Positions 1-8,645 of a stretch of DNA of 64,000 nt are shown here, piece after piece (the first letter of the stretch is position 1; each line of letters begins with the position of its first letter). The DNA is taken from NCBI GenBank assembly GCA_005524015.1, contig SULG01000003.1:1-64000 (forward strand), given 5' to 3'. The notes beneath the pieces are model-generated. The model saw only the letters and a list, made by a program, of their open reading frames with translations. It ran no database searches and was not told the origin of the DNA. The DNA is from Candidatus Jettenia ecosi (GTDB taxonomy: Bacteria > Planctomycetota > Brocadiia > Brocadiales > Brocadiaceae). The translations under genes were made by a program, and so were the position numbers.

Positions 1-87
1 GATTTTGTTCTTGTTTCTTTTTGAATATATGGTAAACTAAGCCCTTTTGGTATTAGAGTTTACTGGTTTCTTTATTGGAGTATTATA

Positions 88-396
88 GTGCTGGATCAAA
101 TTATAAGGATACGAATGGAGGCTTATGATCATAGAATATTAGATCAATCAGCTCTGGAAGTTGTTGAAACGGCAAAGCGTACCGGAGCAAAGGTATTTGG
201 CCCTGTTCCTTTGCCAACCCGCATTGAGAGGTATACTGTATTAAGGTCTCCGCATGTTGATAAAAAATCTCGGGAACAATTTGAGATTAGAACACATAAA
301 AGATTGATTGATATTGTTGAGCCAACAGCAAAAACTATGGATGCACTAAATAAAATAAATATGCCTGCAGGTATAGAGATTAAGATAAAAGCATAA
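88..396 (+). CDS. rpsJ: 30S ribosomal protein S10
   Basis: The 102-residue product matches S10 over its full length (start [14 protein letters not shown], core [14 protein letters not shown], end GIEIKIK). S10 sits in the head of the 30S subunit and also acts in NusB-linked antitermination. The start is GTG at 88, chosen because GGAG lies 7 nt upstream and the family begins here. It is the first gene of the S10-spc-alpha run. The 87 bases before it hold no recognisable gene end, so any tuf or fusA gene must lie outside the window. Confidence 0.97.
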   Translation: MLDQIIRIRMEAYDHRILDQSALEVVETAKRTGAKVFGPVPLPTRIERYTVLRSPHVDKKSREQFEIRTHKRLIDIVEPTAKTMDALNKINMPAGIEIKIKA

Positions 397-439
397 GTTT
401 AGAAATATTAATATTTCTTGAGATAGAGGTGAAAGTGGG

Positions 440-1078
440 ATGTTAAATGGTTTTCTTGGAAAAAAAATAGGGATGACACAGGTGTACTCGGAGGATGGTG
501 TGCTTATTCCGGTAACGGTAATTCAAGCTGGACCTTGCAACGTAATGCAAATAAAAACTATAGAAAACGACGGTTATTCTGCAGTTCAGTTGGCATTTGA
601 TAATAAAAAAAAGAAGAATGCCAGGAAGCCGGAAATTGGTCATGCAGCGAAGGCTTCTCTAGAACCTAAAAGATTCATCAGAGAGGTAGTACCAGAAGAT
701 AGCACGGATATTAAGTTAGGCCAAATCATTTCTATTGATATGCTGAATGGAGTAAAGATGTTAGATGTTGTTGGTTTAACCAAGGGAAAAGGATATGCAG
801 GTGTAATGAAAAGATGGAATTTTAAGGGCGGTCTTAATACTCATGGTTCAACTCGGCACAGACGACCTGGTTCTATTGGTTCCAATACAGATCCTGGACG
901 GGTAATTCGTGGTAAAAAGATGGCTGGAAGGCTTGGTAATGAGCGTGTGACAATAAAAAATATCAGTGTCGTTAAGATAGACAGGGATAGGAATCTGTTG
1001 TTGGTCAAGGGTGCTATTCCTGGACATAAAGGAAGTTACCTTATATTAAAAAAGAGTAAAACAAATAAGATAGGTTAA
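440..1078 (+). CDS. rplC: 50S ribosomal protein L3
   Basis: The 212-residue product begins MLNGFLGKKIGMTQVY, the L3 signature, and contains the conserved internal loop with HRRPGSIG and the GxRVTIKN segment near the C terminus. L3 binds 23S rRNA and its central loop reaches the peptidyl-transferase centre. ATG at 440 follows an AGAGGTG ribosome-binding site. It lies 43 nt after rpsJ and 8 nt before rplD, in standard S10-operon order. Confidence 0.97.
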   Translation: MLNGFLGKKIGMTQVYSEDGVLIPVTVIQAGPCNVMQIKTIENDGYSAVQLAFDNKKKKNARKPEIGHAAKASLEPKRFIREVVPEDSTDIKLGQIISIDMLNGVKMLDVVGLTKGKGYAGVMKRWNFKGGLNTHGSTRHRRPGSIGSNTDPGRVIRGKKMAGRLGNERVTIKNISVVKIDRDRNLLLVKGAIPGHKGSYLILKKSKTNKIG

Positions 1079-1086
1079 TAAAAAGT

Positions 1087-1698
1087 ATGGAAATACTTGT
1101 ATACAATAAATTAGGTGAAAAAATAAATAACATACAATTAAACGAAAAGAAGTACGGAGGGCCTGTCCGTACTAAGCTGTTACGAGATGCTGTTATTATG
1201 TATGAGGCAAACAAAAGGCAGGGAACAGCTTGCACAAAAACAAGAGGAGAGGTTGCTGGTGGTGGTAAAAAGCCATGGGTGCAGAAACATACAGGAAGAG
1301 CCAGAGTCGGCAGCATTCGTTCACCAATTTGGAAAGGTGGAGGTGTATCATTTGGACCCAGGCCCAGAGATTATTCGTATTCGATACCAAAGAAAGCGAG
1401 AAAATTAGCTCTTTTTTCTGCATTAACAGCGAAAATTCGTGATAATGAGCTACTTGTGTTAGAAAGTTTAGAATTTGATACTCCAAAAACTAAACAAATG
1501 GTTGAAATACTGAAAGCCCTTGGTATAAATAAGGGTAGTTGCTTGATAGTTTTACCAAAGGCAAATGAAATAGTTTGGAAATCAGCCAGAAATATTCCTT
1601 CTGTAAAAGTTATGACAAGCGCGGAGTTGAATGCGTATGATGTTCTTAAGCCGAAAAAGATTTTAATAACAAGGGAAGCTTTAAATAGTATAAATTAG
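1087..1698 (+). CDS. rplD: 50S ribosomal protein L4
   Basis: This 203-residue protein has the L4 extended-loop signature (RQGTACTKTRGEV.GGGKKPW.QKHTGRAR.GS) at about residues 40-75 and the globular L4 fold after it. L4 lines the peptide exit tunnel. In enterobacteria L4 represses its own S10 operon; whether that happens here is not visible. It starts 8 nt after rplC with a weak ribosome-binding site, which suggests coupled translation. Confidence 0.97.
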   Translation: MEILVYNKLGEKINNIQLNEKKYGGPVRTKLLRDAVIMYEANKRQGTACTKTRGEVAGGGKKPWVQKHTGRARVGSIRSPIWKGGGVSFGPRPRDYSYSIPKKARKLALFSALTAKIRDNELLVLESLEFDTPKTKQMVEILKALGINKGSCLIVLPKANEIVWKSARNIPSVKVMTSAELNAYDVLKPKKILITREALNSIN

Positions 1699-1712
1699 GA
1701 GCTATGCACCTT

Positions 1713-1994
1713 ATGAATAGTTACCACGTGATAAAGAAACCTTTACGAACAGAAAAGAGCGTTGCTGATGGGGAAGCAACAAACTCTTATCATTTTGAAG
1801 TCGATTTAAAGGCGAATAAGATTCAAATAAAAGAAGCGATAGAGAAGTTTTTTAATGTGAAGGTTGATGGGGTCAGGACATTAGTCAGAAAAGGGAAGAC
1901 TAAAAGAGTTAGGTTCAGGTTGGGTAGGACCAAGGACTGGAAAAAGGCTATTGTAACACTGAAAGAAGGAAATACAATTGATCTTGGCTATTAG
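1713..1994 (+). CDS. rplW: 50S ribosomal protein L23
   Basis: The product is the small tunnel-exit protein L23 (motif YHVIKKPLRTEKS near the N terminus; KVDGVRTL-VRKGKTKR loop), which forms the docking site for trigger factor and SRP. Two ATGs are possible, 1704 and 1713. AGGAG at 1697-1701 is only 2 nt from the first and 11 nt from the second. The family normally begins M-N-x-Y-x-V-I-K, so 1713 is preferred, giving 93 residues. It follows rplD closely. Confidence 0.93.
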   Translation: MNSYHVIKKPLRTEKSVADGEATNSYHFEVDLKANKIQIKEAIEKFFNVKVDGVRTLVRKGKTKRVRFRLGRTKDWKKAIVTLKEGNTIDLGY

Positions 1995-2031
1995 TTTTAA
2001 TGGATAAATCAAGAGGTATAGTATAAATATT

Positions 2032-2877
2032 ATGGGTATTAAATATTATAAGCCTGTAACTGCGGGAAGAAGGTTTGCAAGTGTTTCAGATTTTTCAGAA
2101 ATTACTAAAAAAAAGCCTGAAAAATCTTTGTTGAAACCATTGAAAAAAACAGGTGGCAGGAATACAGAAGGTAAAATAACTGCTGAACATATAGGCGGTG
2201 GAAGCAGAAGGCATTACAGAGTTATTGATTTCAAGAGAAACAAAGATAATATTCCGGCGAAAGTGGCGAGTATTGAATATGATCCTAATCGTTCAGCGCG
2301 TATTGCGTTATTACATTATGCTGATGGTGAAAAAAGATATATACTTGCCCCAGAAAAATTAAATATCGGGCAAATGTTAATGTCTGGTGATAAAGTAGAA
2401 CCAGAAAAAGGAAATTGTATGCCCCTCAGAAGTATTCCTTTAGGTTTGGAAATTCATAATATCGAATTACGTGTCGGGCAGGGTGGACAACTGGTGCGTT
2501 CTGCAGGAGGTACTGCCAAATTGCTAGCGAAAGAAGGGAATTATGCGCATATTGTGCTTCCTTCCGGAGAGGTAAGGAAAGTGTTTGATGGTTGTAGAGC
2601 AACGATCGGTACGCTCGGAAATGCTGATCATATGAATGTAAGATTAGGAAAAGCAGGAAGGAAACGCTGGAAGGGAATTAGGCCTCATGTAAGAGGTGTA
2701 GCTCAAAATCCTGTGGCGCATCCATTGGGTGGTGGTGAAGGAAGAAGTGGTGGTGGCAGACATCCTTGTTCCAGGACAGGTTTATTGGCGAAGGGTGGCA
2801 AAACCAGGAAAAAGAAGTCGTTAAGCAATAAATTGATTCTTCGTAGAAGAAGGATAGGACCCAGAGGTAACTTATAA
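2032..2877 (+). CDS. rplB: 50S ribosomal protein L2
   Basis: The 281-residue protein is L2, one of the largest and most conserved 50S proteins, needed for subunit association and peptidyl transfer. Visible family marks are GGGSRRHYR near residue 60, [12 protein letters not shown] in the middle and the C-terminal [15 protein letters not shown] segment, which carries the histidine implicated in peptidyl-transferase function. The C terminus is strongly basic. It sits between rplW and rpsS as in the canonical S10 operon. Confidence 0.98.
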   Translation: MGIKYYKPVTAGRRFASVSDFSEITKKKPEKSLLKPLKKTGGRNTEGKITAEHIGGGSRRHYRVIDFKRNKDNIPAKVASIEYDPNRSARIALLHYADGEKRYILAPEKLNIGQMLMSGDKVEPEKGNCMPLRSIPLGLEIHNIELRVGQGGQLVRSAGGTAKLLAKEGNYAHIVLPSGEVRKVFDGCRATIGTLGNADHMNVRLGKAGRKRWKGIRPHVRGVAQNPVAHPLGGGEGRSGGGRHPCSRTGLLAKGGKTRKKKSLSNKLILRRRRIGPRGNL

Positions 2878-2903
2878 ATGAAAAATCAGTACCAGGAGAT
2901 GTT

Positions 2904-3188
2904 ATGAGTCGTTCAGTAAAAAAGGGCCCATACGTTGATAGTAAATTATTAAAGAAGGTGTTGAAACAAAAAGAGATTAAAAGTAACGAGCCGCTACGTA
3001 CATGGTGTAGGAGTTGTACAATTGTACCGGATTTTGTATCCCATACTTTTATGATTCATAACGGTAAAGGATTTCAAAGGCTTTTTGTTACAGATGATAT
3101 GGTAGGACACAAATTAGGGGAATTTGCTCTTACAAGAATTTTTAGAGCGCATGGTGGTGTTAAGAAAAAAGAGACACCGCGTGGTTAG
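2904..3188 (+). CDS. rpsS: 30S ribosomal protein S19
   Basis: The 94-residue product starts MSRSVKKGPYVDSKLL and contains TWCRSCTIVPDFVSHTF and HKLGEFALTRIFRAH, which identify S19. S19 pairs with S13 in the 30S head and contacts A-site tRNA. ATG at 2904 follows AGGAG with good spacing. The two cysteines in the TWCRSC segment are not conserved in the family, where W-S-R-R is common. Confidence 0.97.
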   Translation: MSRSVKKGPYVDSKLLKKVLKQKEIKSNEPLRTWCRSCTIVPDFVSHTFMIHNGKGFQRLFVTDDMVGHKLGEFALTRIFRAHGGVKKKETPRG

Positions 3189-3235
3189 TGTACGGTAAAA
3201 GTTTTTTAATATTGCTTTGAGAGGTTTGTTTCATC

Positions 3236-3595
3236 ATGGAATATAAATCTAGTTATAAATATGCGAGGATATCTCCAAGAAAAGCTCGATATGTGATAGA
3301 CCTTGTCCGAGGCAAATCTGTTAATGATGCATTGAGAATTTTGAGGTTGACTCATAAGCGTGCGTCTTACATGATTGATAAGGTAATAAGAGCCGCGGTT
3401 GCTGCTGCAAATGAGAATATAGATGTAGACGTTGAATCGTTATATGTAAAACAAGCCTTGGTGGATGCTGGGCCAACGAGAAAATGGCAACGTCCGAGAC
3501 CTCGGGGTATGTCGGCGAGAATTTTAAAAAGGACAAGCCATATTTCTGTTACGTTGTCTGAAAAGACAAAACATGTTGATAATCAAAATAGGTGA
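3236..3595 (+). CDS. rplV: 50S ribosomal protein L22
   Basis: This 119-residue protein has the L22 pattern: KYARISPRKARYVIDLVRGK at the N terminus, then the long beta-hairpin ending in GPTRKWQRPRPRGMSARILKRTSHI, which extends into the exit tunnel. L22 contacts all domains of 23S rRNA. The stop overlaps the ribosome-binding region of rpsC (GAGGAG just after the TGA), so the two genes are tightly coupled. Confidence 0.97.
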   Translation: MEYKSSYKYARISPRKARYVIDLVRGKSVNDALRILRLTHKRASYMIDKVIRAAVAAANENIDVDVESLYVKQALVDAGPTRKWQRPRPRGMSARILKRTSHISVTLSEKTKHVDNQNR

Positions 3596-3604
3596 GGAGA
3601 TAAA

Positions 3605-4303
3605 ATGGGTCAGAAGGTTTGTCCAATTGGCTTGAGATTGGGTATTACACAAGAGTGGAAATCTTTATGGTATGCCGATAAAAAATCGTTTGGCGCTTTG
3701 CTTGTCGAAGACCAAAAAATACGGAAGGCAATAAAGAAAAATTATAGTTTTGCCGGTATTCCAATTATAGATATTGAAAGAACGCGCCAAGATGCAAAAA
3801 TAACGTTACATACAGCCCGTCCTGGACTAATTATTGGGAGGAAGGGTGCCGAGGTTGATAAGCTCAAAGACGAGATACAAAAACTTATAAACCGGGATGT
3901 TGTTATTAAGATAAAAGAAATTAATAAGCCTGAGTTGTATGCACAACTTGTCGCTGAAAATATAGCTGAGCAGCTAGTGAAACGTGCAGCTTTTAGAAGA
4001 ACTATGAAAAAAGCAATGGAAGCTTCTTTTGATGCAGGTGCGAAAGGTGTGAAACTCCAAGTATCTGGTAGATTGGGTGGTGCTGAGATTGCGAGGACTG
4101 AAAAGATGACATCTGGAAGTATACCTTTACATACGTTGAGGGCTGATGTTGATTATGGTTTTGCTGAAGCCAAGACAACATATGGTGTTATTGGAGTTAA
4201 GGTATGGATTTATAAAGGATTAATTAGTTCCGAGAAGGAGAAGAAATATGCGCCTGATGCCAAAGAGGGTGAAGTACAGGAAGTCGCAAAGGCAGAAAAT
4301 TAA
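3605..4303 (+). CDS. rpsC: 30S ribosomal protein S3
   Basis: The 232-residue protein is S3, located at the mRNA entry tunnel. It shows [14 protein letters not shown] at the start, a KH domain with the RNA-binding motif [14 protein letters not shown] near residue 78, and the C-terminal S3 domain with [14 protein letters not shown]. The last 18 codons plus the stop are acidic and variable (about [14 protein letters not shown]) and overlap the start of rplP in another frame. A good AGGAG box precedes ATG 3605. Confidence 0.97.
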   Translation: MGQKVCPIGLRLGITQEWKSLWYADKKSFGALLVEDQKIRKAIKKNYSFAGIPIIDIERTRQDAKITLHTARPGLIIGRKGAEVDKLKDEIQKLINRDVVIKIKEINKPELYAQLVAENIAEQLVKRAAFRRTMKKAMEASFDAGAKGVKLQVSGRLGGAEIARTEKMTSGSIPLHTLRADVDYGFAEAKTTYGVIGVKVWIYKGLISSEKEKKYAPDAKEGEVQEVAKAEN

Positions 4304-4667
4304 AGGAAATGCCACGAGATGTAATACTGTTGCTTTTGGTGAATTCGGTTTACAATCTTTAGAACCTGGTTGGATTAGTGCTCAGCAGCTTGAGGCTGGA
4401 AGGGTAGCTGCTTCACATTCGCTTCCTAGAGAAGGAAAGTTAACCATAAGGGTTTTTCCTCATAAATCTGTTACTTCCAAACCTATAGAGACCCGTATGG
4501 GTAAAGGTAAAGGAGAACCAGAATTATGGGTAGCTGTTGTTAAACCAGGGACTATTCTATATGAGCTTAGTGGTATAAATGAAGAAATAGCGAGGCAAAC
4601 CTTTAATAGAATGGCTCATAAAATGCCAGTTAAAGTAAGACTCGTGCAAAGGAGAAAAATAGTTTGA
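4248..4667 (+). CDS. rplP: 50S ribosomal protein L16
   Basis: This 139-residue protein is L16, which organises the A-site tRNA and 5S rRNA region. It begins [15 protein letters not shown] and contains PLEPGWIS-type and [17 protein letters not shown] segments. The ATG lies inside rpsC, 56 nt before the rpsC stop, behind a strong AAGGAG box that is itself part of rpsC. The conserved MPKRVKYRK start of L16 shows the overlap is real. A later ATG at 4257 would still overlap. It ends in a 4-nt overlap with rpmC. Confidence 0.96.
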   Translation: MRLMPKRVKYRKSQRQKIKGNATRCNTVAFGEFGLQSLEPGWISAQQLEAGRVAASHSLPREGKLTIRVFPHKSVTSKPIETRMGKGKGEPELWVAVVKPGTILYELSGINEEIARQTFNRMAHKMPVKVRLVQRRKIV

Positions 4668-4882
4668 AGGCTAGTGAAATCAGAAGTAAATCAAGACAAG
4701 AAATTTTGGAAGAAATTGATGCTAGCAGACGTGAATTGCTGAATATTAAATTTCAATGGCAAGCAGGTGAGACGAGGAATCCGGCTCAAAAAATGAGTGT
4801 TAGAAAAAACATTGCAAGGTTATTGACTATACTAAAAGAAATGGATTCTCATGCACATAGGCATCTCGGTGAAAAGGAGTAG
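4664..4882 (+). CDS. rpmC: 50S ribosomal protein L29
   Basis: A 72-residue helical protein of the L29 family ([17 protein letters not shown], then LLNIKFQWQAGETRNP and VRKNIARLLTIL). L29 lies at the tunnel exit next to L23 and contributes to the SRP and trigger-factor docking site. The start is TTG at 4664 within a TTGA overlap with the rplP stop, preceded by AAAGGAG. This couples translation of the two genes. Confidence 0.94.
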   Translation: MKASEIRSKSRQEILEEIDASRRELLNIKFQWQAGETRNPAQKMSVRKNIARLLTILKEMDSHAHRHLGEKE

Positions 4883-4889
4883 GTTTAAA

Positions 4890-5150
4890 ATGGAGCGCGA
4901 TGATAAAAGAGGTAAGAGAAGAAAAATAATAGGAACAGTAATTGGGAATAAGATGCAGAAGACTATAGTGGTTGAAGTAATGAATCTTCTAAAACACAAA
5001 AAATATGGTAAGTATATAAAAAGAGCTTCATTCTATAAGACCCATGACGAGAATAGTCAGGCAAAAATAGGTGATAAGGTAGAGATTGTCGAAACAAGAC
5101 CGTTGAGTAAAACAAAAACTACAAAGTTAGTCAGGATTATAGCAAAGTAA
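4890..5150 (+). CDS. rpsQ: 30S ribosomal protein S17
   Basis: The product is S17, a 16S rRNA-binding OB-fold protein ([20 protein letters not shown] near the N terminus, [21 protein letters not shown] near the end). ATG 4890 is chosen because AAAGGAG lies 10 nt upstream and the family starts near here. An ATG at 4851 would add 13 residues that overlap rpmC and do not look like S17. Predicted length is 86 residues. Confidence 0.95.
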   Translation: MERDDKRGKRRKIIGTVIGNKMQKTIVVEVMNLLKHKKYGKYIKRASFYKTHDENSQAKIGDKVEIVETRPLSKTKTTKLVRIIAK

Positions 5151-5188
5151 GATTACTATATTATGAGATTACAGGGGAGTTTCCTATA

Positions 5189-5557
5189 ATGATAATGGAA
5201 CAGACAAAATTAGAGATTGCAGATAACAGTGGGGCTAAGAAAGCCAAATGTATAAAAGTGTTAGGGGGGACAAGCAGAAAATACGCAACGGTTGGTGATA
5301 TTATAGTTGCTGCTGTTAAAAAGGCAATACCTGATGGAGTTGTGAAAAAAGGGGATGTTGTAAAGGGTGTTGTTGTGCGTACAAGAAAAAATATACGGAG
5401 AGATGATGGTTCGTATTTGAAATTTGATAAGAATGCGATCGTTATTATTGATAATGATGGAAATCCCAGAGGAACACGTATATTCGGTGCTGTTGCCAGA
5501 GAATTAAGACAAAAGAATTTTATGAAAATTATATCACTAGCCGCTGAGGTAGTGTAA
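5189..5557 (+). CDS. rplN: 50S ribosomal protein L14
   Basis: This 122-residue protein is L14 ([17 protein letters not shown] at the N terminus, [29 protein letters not shown] in the centre, [14 protein letters not shown] later). L14 is a 23S rRNA-binding beta-barrel at the subunit interface and the target of the silencing factor RsfS. ATG 5189 lies 10 nt after GGGGAG. Most L14 proteins begin MIQ; here it is [16 protein letters not shown], two residues longer. Confidence 0.96.
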   Translation: MIMEQTKLEIADNSGAKKAKCIKVLGGTSRKYATVGDIIVAAVKKAIPDGVVKKGDVVKGVVVRTRKNIRRDDGSYLKFDKNAIVIIDNDGNPRGTRIFGAVARELRQKNFMKIISLAAEVV

Positions 5558-5607
5558 ATAGTCACAGAATAAATAACATAAGAACACACATACCTACGGA
5601 GAATTTT

Positions 5608-5943
5608 ATGCATGTTTGTAAGAATGATTTAGTTGCTGTTATGTCTGGTAATGAAGCCGGTAAAACTGGACGAATAATGAAAGTTTTACGGGATAAAAAA
5701 CGGGTTGTAATAAAAGGGGTAAACTTGGTTTATAAACACACAAAGCCTAGCCAAAAGAACCCGCAAGGCGGTAGAATACAAAAAGAAGCTTCTATTGCTG
5801 TATCGAATATATTACCTGTTTGTCAAAATAAAAGCTGCGAAAAAAATGGAAAAGGTGTGCGGACACAGAAGAAGATCTCGGAGAATGGGAATAAGGTTCG
5901 TGTTTGTGCTTATTGCGGGTTTGAAATATTATCGGCTGAATGA
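5608..5943 (+). CDS. rplX: 50S ribosomal protein L24, zinc-ribbon form
   Basis: A 111-residue L24 with the N-terminal KOW motif (KNDLVAVMSGNEAGKTGRIMKVL; GVNLVYKHTKPSQKNPQGG). L24 starts assembly of the 50S subunit. The C-terminal half carries CQNKSC and CAYC pairs about 27 residues apart, a pattern that would bind zinc and is seen in only some lineages. ATG 5608 follows CGGAGAA. It precedes rplE in the usual spc order. Confidence 0.95.
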   Translation: MHVCKNDLVAVMSGNEAGKTGRIMKVLRDKKRVVIKGVNLVYKHTKPSQKNPQGGRIQKEASIAVSNILPVCQNKSCEKNGKGVRTQKKISENGNKVRVCAYCGFEILSAE

Positions 5944-5960
5944 TTTTTGGGATTTAAAAA

Positions 5961-6503
5961 ATGGTGAGATTATTACAAAAGTATCAAGAAGAAGTAGTTC
6001 CACAATTAATTAATAAGTTTCAATATAAAAATAGATTTTCAGTGCCCAAGATACAGAAGATTGTTATTAATATGGGTCTTGGTAAAGCAGTCGATAATAA
6101 GAAAATTATTGAAGAAGCTGTAAAACATTTATCATTAATTACTGGTCAAAAACCACTTATTACAAAAGCGAAGAAGGCAATATCAGGTTTTAAACTTCGT
6201 GAGGACCAACCTATTGGATGCAAGGTAACTCTCCGTGGAAAGATGATGTTTGAGTTTTTGGACCGTCTCGTTAGTATTGTGTTACCAAGAATAAAAGATT
6301 TTAGAGGTCTCCCTTCAAAATCATTCGATGGCAGAGGAAATTATACACTAGGTCTTACAGAGTTAAACGTGTTTCCTGAGATTAACATTGATACAATTGA
6401 ATTTGTGCAAGGTATGGATGTTACCTTAGTTATTACCGGTAATTCCAATGAACAATCCTACGAATTATTAAAATTATTAGGTATGCCTTTAAGGTTAGAA
6501 TAA
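5961..6503 (+). CDS. rplE: 50S ribosomal protein L5
   Basis: This 180-residue protein is L5, which binds 5S rRNA and contacts the P-site tRNA and the 30S head. Family marks include [50 protein letters not shown], and [25 protein letters not shown]. It starts at ATG 5961, 17 nt after rplX, with only a weak GGGAT upstream, so translation may depend on coupling. Confidence 0.97.
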   Translation: MVRLLQKYQEEVVPQLINKFQYKNRFSVPKIQKIVINMGLGKAVDNKKIIEEAVKHLSLITGQKPLITKAKKAISGFKLREDQPIGCKVTLRGKMMFEFLDRLVSIVLPRIKDFRGLPSKSFDGRGNYTLGLTELNVFPEINIDTIEFVQGMDVTLVITGNSNEQSYELLKLLGMPLRLE

Positions 6504-6512
6504 GGAGTATGA

Positions 6513-6698
6513 ATGGCAAGGAAATGTCTGATCGAAAAATCAAAAAAAGAGCCTAAATATAAGACAAGAAGATATAATAGATGTAATTTATGCGGACGAA
6601 GGAGAGCTTATTATCGTAAATTTAAAATCTGTAGAATATGCTTTAGAAACTTGGCATCCAAGGGTGAGATTCCTGGGGTAAAGAAGGCGAGTTGGTAA
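6513..6698 (+). CDS. rpsN: 30S ribosomal protein S14, type Z
   Basis: At 61 residues this is the short zinc-binding form of S14. The motif is [20 protein letters not shown] (two CxxC pairs, 15 residues between the pairs), with the conserved end [16 protein letters not shown]14 binds 16S rRNA in the 30S head. ATG 6513 follows AAGGAG with good spacing, right after the rplE stop. Confidence 0.96.
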   Translation: MARKCLIEKSKKEPKYKTRRYNRCNLCGRRRAYYRKFKICRICFRNLASKGEIPGVKKASW

Positions 6699-6745
6699 AA
6701 AGTTAATTAATAATTCAGGTCGTATTAAAGTAAGGAATAAAAAGA

Positions 6746-7147
6746 ATGTCTATGACGGATCCGATTTCTGATATGCTTACTCGTATTAGAAATGCAAATA
6801 AGAATCGATGTGAGACGGTTGATATACCATTTTCTAGGATAAAATTAGAAATATTAAAAGTATTAAAAAATGAAGGTTTCATTAAAGAGTTCAAAGAGGT
6901 TCCAATTAGTAGTAATAAAAACATGATTAGGGTGTATCTCAAGTATGGTCCACTAAAGCAACAACTTATCAATAAGCTTGAAAGAGTGAGTAAATCGAGC
7001 AGACGAGCTTATATAAAAGTAAGCAATATTGGCAGAATATTTGGTGGGATTGGAACGGCTGTATATTCTACGTCAAAAGGAGTTCTTAGTGATAAAGATT
7101 GTAGAAAATTAAAAGTTGGTGGTGAGCTTCTTTGTGTTGTATACTAA
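6746..7147 (+). CDS. rpsH: 30S ribosomal protein S8
   Basis: The 133-residue product is S8 (MSMTDPISDMLTRIRNA start; SNIGRIFGGIGTAVYSTSKGVLSD near the C terminus). S8 is a primary 16S rRNA-binding protein of the central domain, and in enterobacteria it represses the spc operon through a helix-21-like mRNA structure. No such mRNA mimic was identified here. It sits between rpsN and rplF as expected. Confidence 0.97.
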   Translation: MSMTDPISDMLTRIRNANKNRCETVDIPFSRIKLEILKVLKNEGFIKEFKEVPISSNKNMIRVYLKYGPLKQQLINKLERVSKSSRRAYIKVSNIGRIFGGIGTAVYSTSKGVLSDKDCRKLKVGGELLCVVY

Positions 7148-7174
7148 GCAGTTTTTGTTAATAGAGGGTTTTAT

Positions 7175-7738
7175 ATGTCACGTATAGGAAAACAACCAGT
7201 AAAAATTCCAAAAGAGGTAAAAATATCAGTCAACAATAATACCCTTAATATTGAAGGACCAAAAGGGAAGCTAAGTCAAACTTTTCATGATGATATTACA
7301 ATAACATATAATCAGGAAGCTAAGCAAATATTTGTAAACAGACCATCAGATGAAAAACGTTATAAAGCATTGCATGGTTTGACACGTGCACTTATTGCAA
7401 ATATGGTTACAGGTGTTACTGCCGGTTATTTTAAAAATCTTGAGATCGTAGGGCTTGGATACACTGCTAAGGTGCAGGGTAAAGATCTGGTATTATCGCT
7501 TGGTTATACGCATCCTATCCAACTAGAAATACCAAAAGGATTAAAGGTAGAGATAAAGAATCCGACAAATCCTGCTAAAATGACCATTTCAGGTTCTGAT
7601 AAGCAATTAGTGGGACAGTTTTCCGCTGTAATCAGAGGGATGAAACCACCCGAGCCATATAAAGGGATGGGTATTAAATATGAGGATGAGATTATTAGAA
7701 GAAAGGCTGGAAAAGCATTATCATCAGGCACAGCCTAG
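7175..7738 (+). CDS. rplF: 50S ribosomal protein L6
   Basis: This 187-residue protein is L6, at the base of the L7/L12 stalk near the sarcin-ricin loop. It shows MSRIGKQPVKIPKEV at the start, LNIEGPKGKLSQ in the first domain and the second-domain motif PPEPYKGMGIKYEDEIIRRKAGK near the C terminus. ATG 7175 follows GAGGG. Confidence 0.97.
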   Translation: MSRIGKQPVKIPKEVKISVNNNTLNIEGPKGKLSQTFHDDITITYNQEAKQIFVNRPSDEKRYKALHGLTRALIANMVTGVTAGYFKNLEIVGLGYTAKVQGKDLVLSLGYTHPIQLEIPKGLKVEIKNPTNPAKMTISGSDKQLVGQFSAVIRGMKPPEPYKGMGIKYEDEIIRRKAGKALSSGTA

Positions 7739-7763
7739 GAGATCTTAATTATAGGTTTTAACT

Positions 7764-8132
7764 ATGGATCGTATAAAAGAAAAATTGCATAAAAGAACAA
7801 GGCGTCATTATAGAGTCAGAAGAAAGGTGTTTGGAACTAGTGAAAGGCCACGTTTAAGTGTTTATCGTAGTTTGAAACATATTTATTGCCAGATTATCAA
7901 TGATGTCGATGGAAAAACTTTAGTATCAGTTTCTACACAAACCCCTGATGTTAAATCGCAGGTTGGATATGGGGGAAATGTTAAAGCTGCGGAGATTGTA
8001 GGAAAAATGATTGCTGATGAGGCGAGGAGTCAAGGTGTTACAAAAGTTGTTTTTGATAAAGGTGGTTATAAATATCACGGAAGGATAAAAGCTTTAGCGG
8101 AAAGTGCTAGGAAGCATAATTTAGATTTCTAA
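7764..8132 (+). CDS. rplR: 50S ribosomal protein L18
   Basis: A 122-residue L18 with the basic N-terminal tail ([27 protein letters not shown]) and the C-terminal [23 protein letters not shown]18 binds 5S rRNA together with L5. It lies between rplF and rpsE. There is no strong ribosome-binding site directly in front; a TAGGAG at the rplF stop is about 20 nt away. Confidence 0.96.
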   Translation: MDRIKEKLHKRTRRHYRVRRKVFGTSERPRLSVYRSLKHIYCQIINDVDGKTLVSVSTQTPDVKSQVGYGGNVKAAEIVGKMIADEARSQGVTKVVFDKGGYKYHGRIKALAESARKHNLDF

Positions 8133-8159
8133 ATATTTGATTCGTGCAAGGAGATTCAT

Positions 8160-8645
8160 TTGGGACGTATCGAAGAACCTGTAAAATTAGAAGAAACGGT
8201 TGTGAGAATCAACCGCTGTACTACAGTAACTAAGGGTGGAAAATCTATGAGCTTTAGTGCCCTTGTTGTTGTAGGTGATAAAAAAGGGAGTGTCGGTATT
8301 GGTTTTGGTAAGGCTCGTGAAGTGCCAAATGCTGTGAACAAAGCAGTTAAAGAGGCAAAAAAAGAAATGGTTAAAATTCCCCTTGTTGGTGATACAATAC
8401 CCCATTTGATGTGGGGAAAATACAAAGCCGCAAGTATTTTCTTAAAGCCAGCTTTGCCAGGCACTGGTATTAAAGCTGGTGCATCTTCCCGCGCTGTGCT
8501 CGAGTCAGTAGGAATTAAAAATATATTAACAAAATGTTACGGTAAGAGAAATCCTCTTAATGTTGCGAAAGCGACACTAATGGGATTAAAGGCTTTAAGG
8601 ACGAAGCAGGAAGTTGAAGAATTAAGAGGAGTAAAGATAGAATGA
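8160..8645 (+). CDS. rpsE: 30S ribosomal protein S5
   Basis: This 161-residue protein is S5 (dsRNA-binding N domain with ETVVRINRCTTVTKGGK and ALVVVGDKKGSVGIGFGKA; C domain with GAGVKAGASSRAVLE-like GTGIKAGASSRAVLESVG). S5 acts in decoding accuracy and mRNA unwinding at the entry site. The start is TTG at 8160, behind CAAGGAG at a suitable distance; no ATG fits. It overlaps rplO by 4 nt with no rpmD gene between them. Confidence 0.96.
   Translation: MGRIEEPVKLEETVVRINRCTTVTKGGKSMSFSALVVVGDKKGSVGIGFGKAREVPNAVNKAVKEAKKEMVKIPLVGDTIPHLMWGKYKAASIFLKPALPGTGIKAGASSRAVLESVGIKNILTKCYGKRNPLNVAKATLMGLKALRTKQEVEELRGVKIE

Noticed and set aside
1-87. End of tuf or fusA before rpsJ
   Set aside because: None of the three frames resembles the C terminus of EF-Tu or EF-G, so nothing is annotated there.
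5161-5613. 150-residue reading frame on the - strand opposite rplN
   Set aside because: It is the antisense shadow of rplN, which has full-length family similarity. The same holds for the other long opposite-strand frames over ribosomal genes, hsdM and typA.
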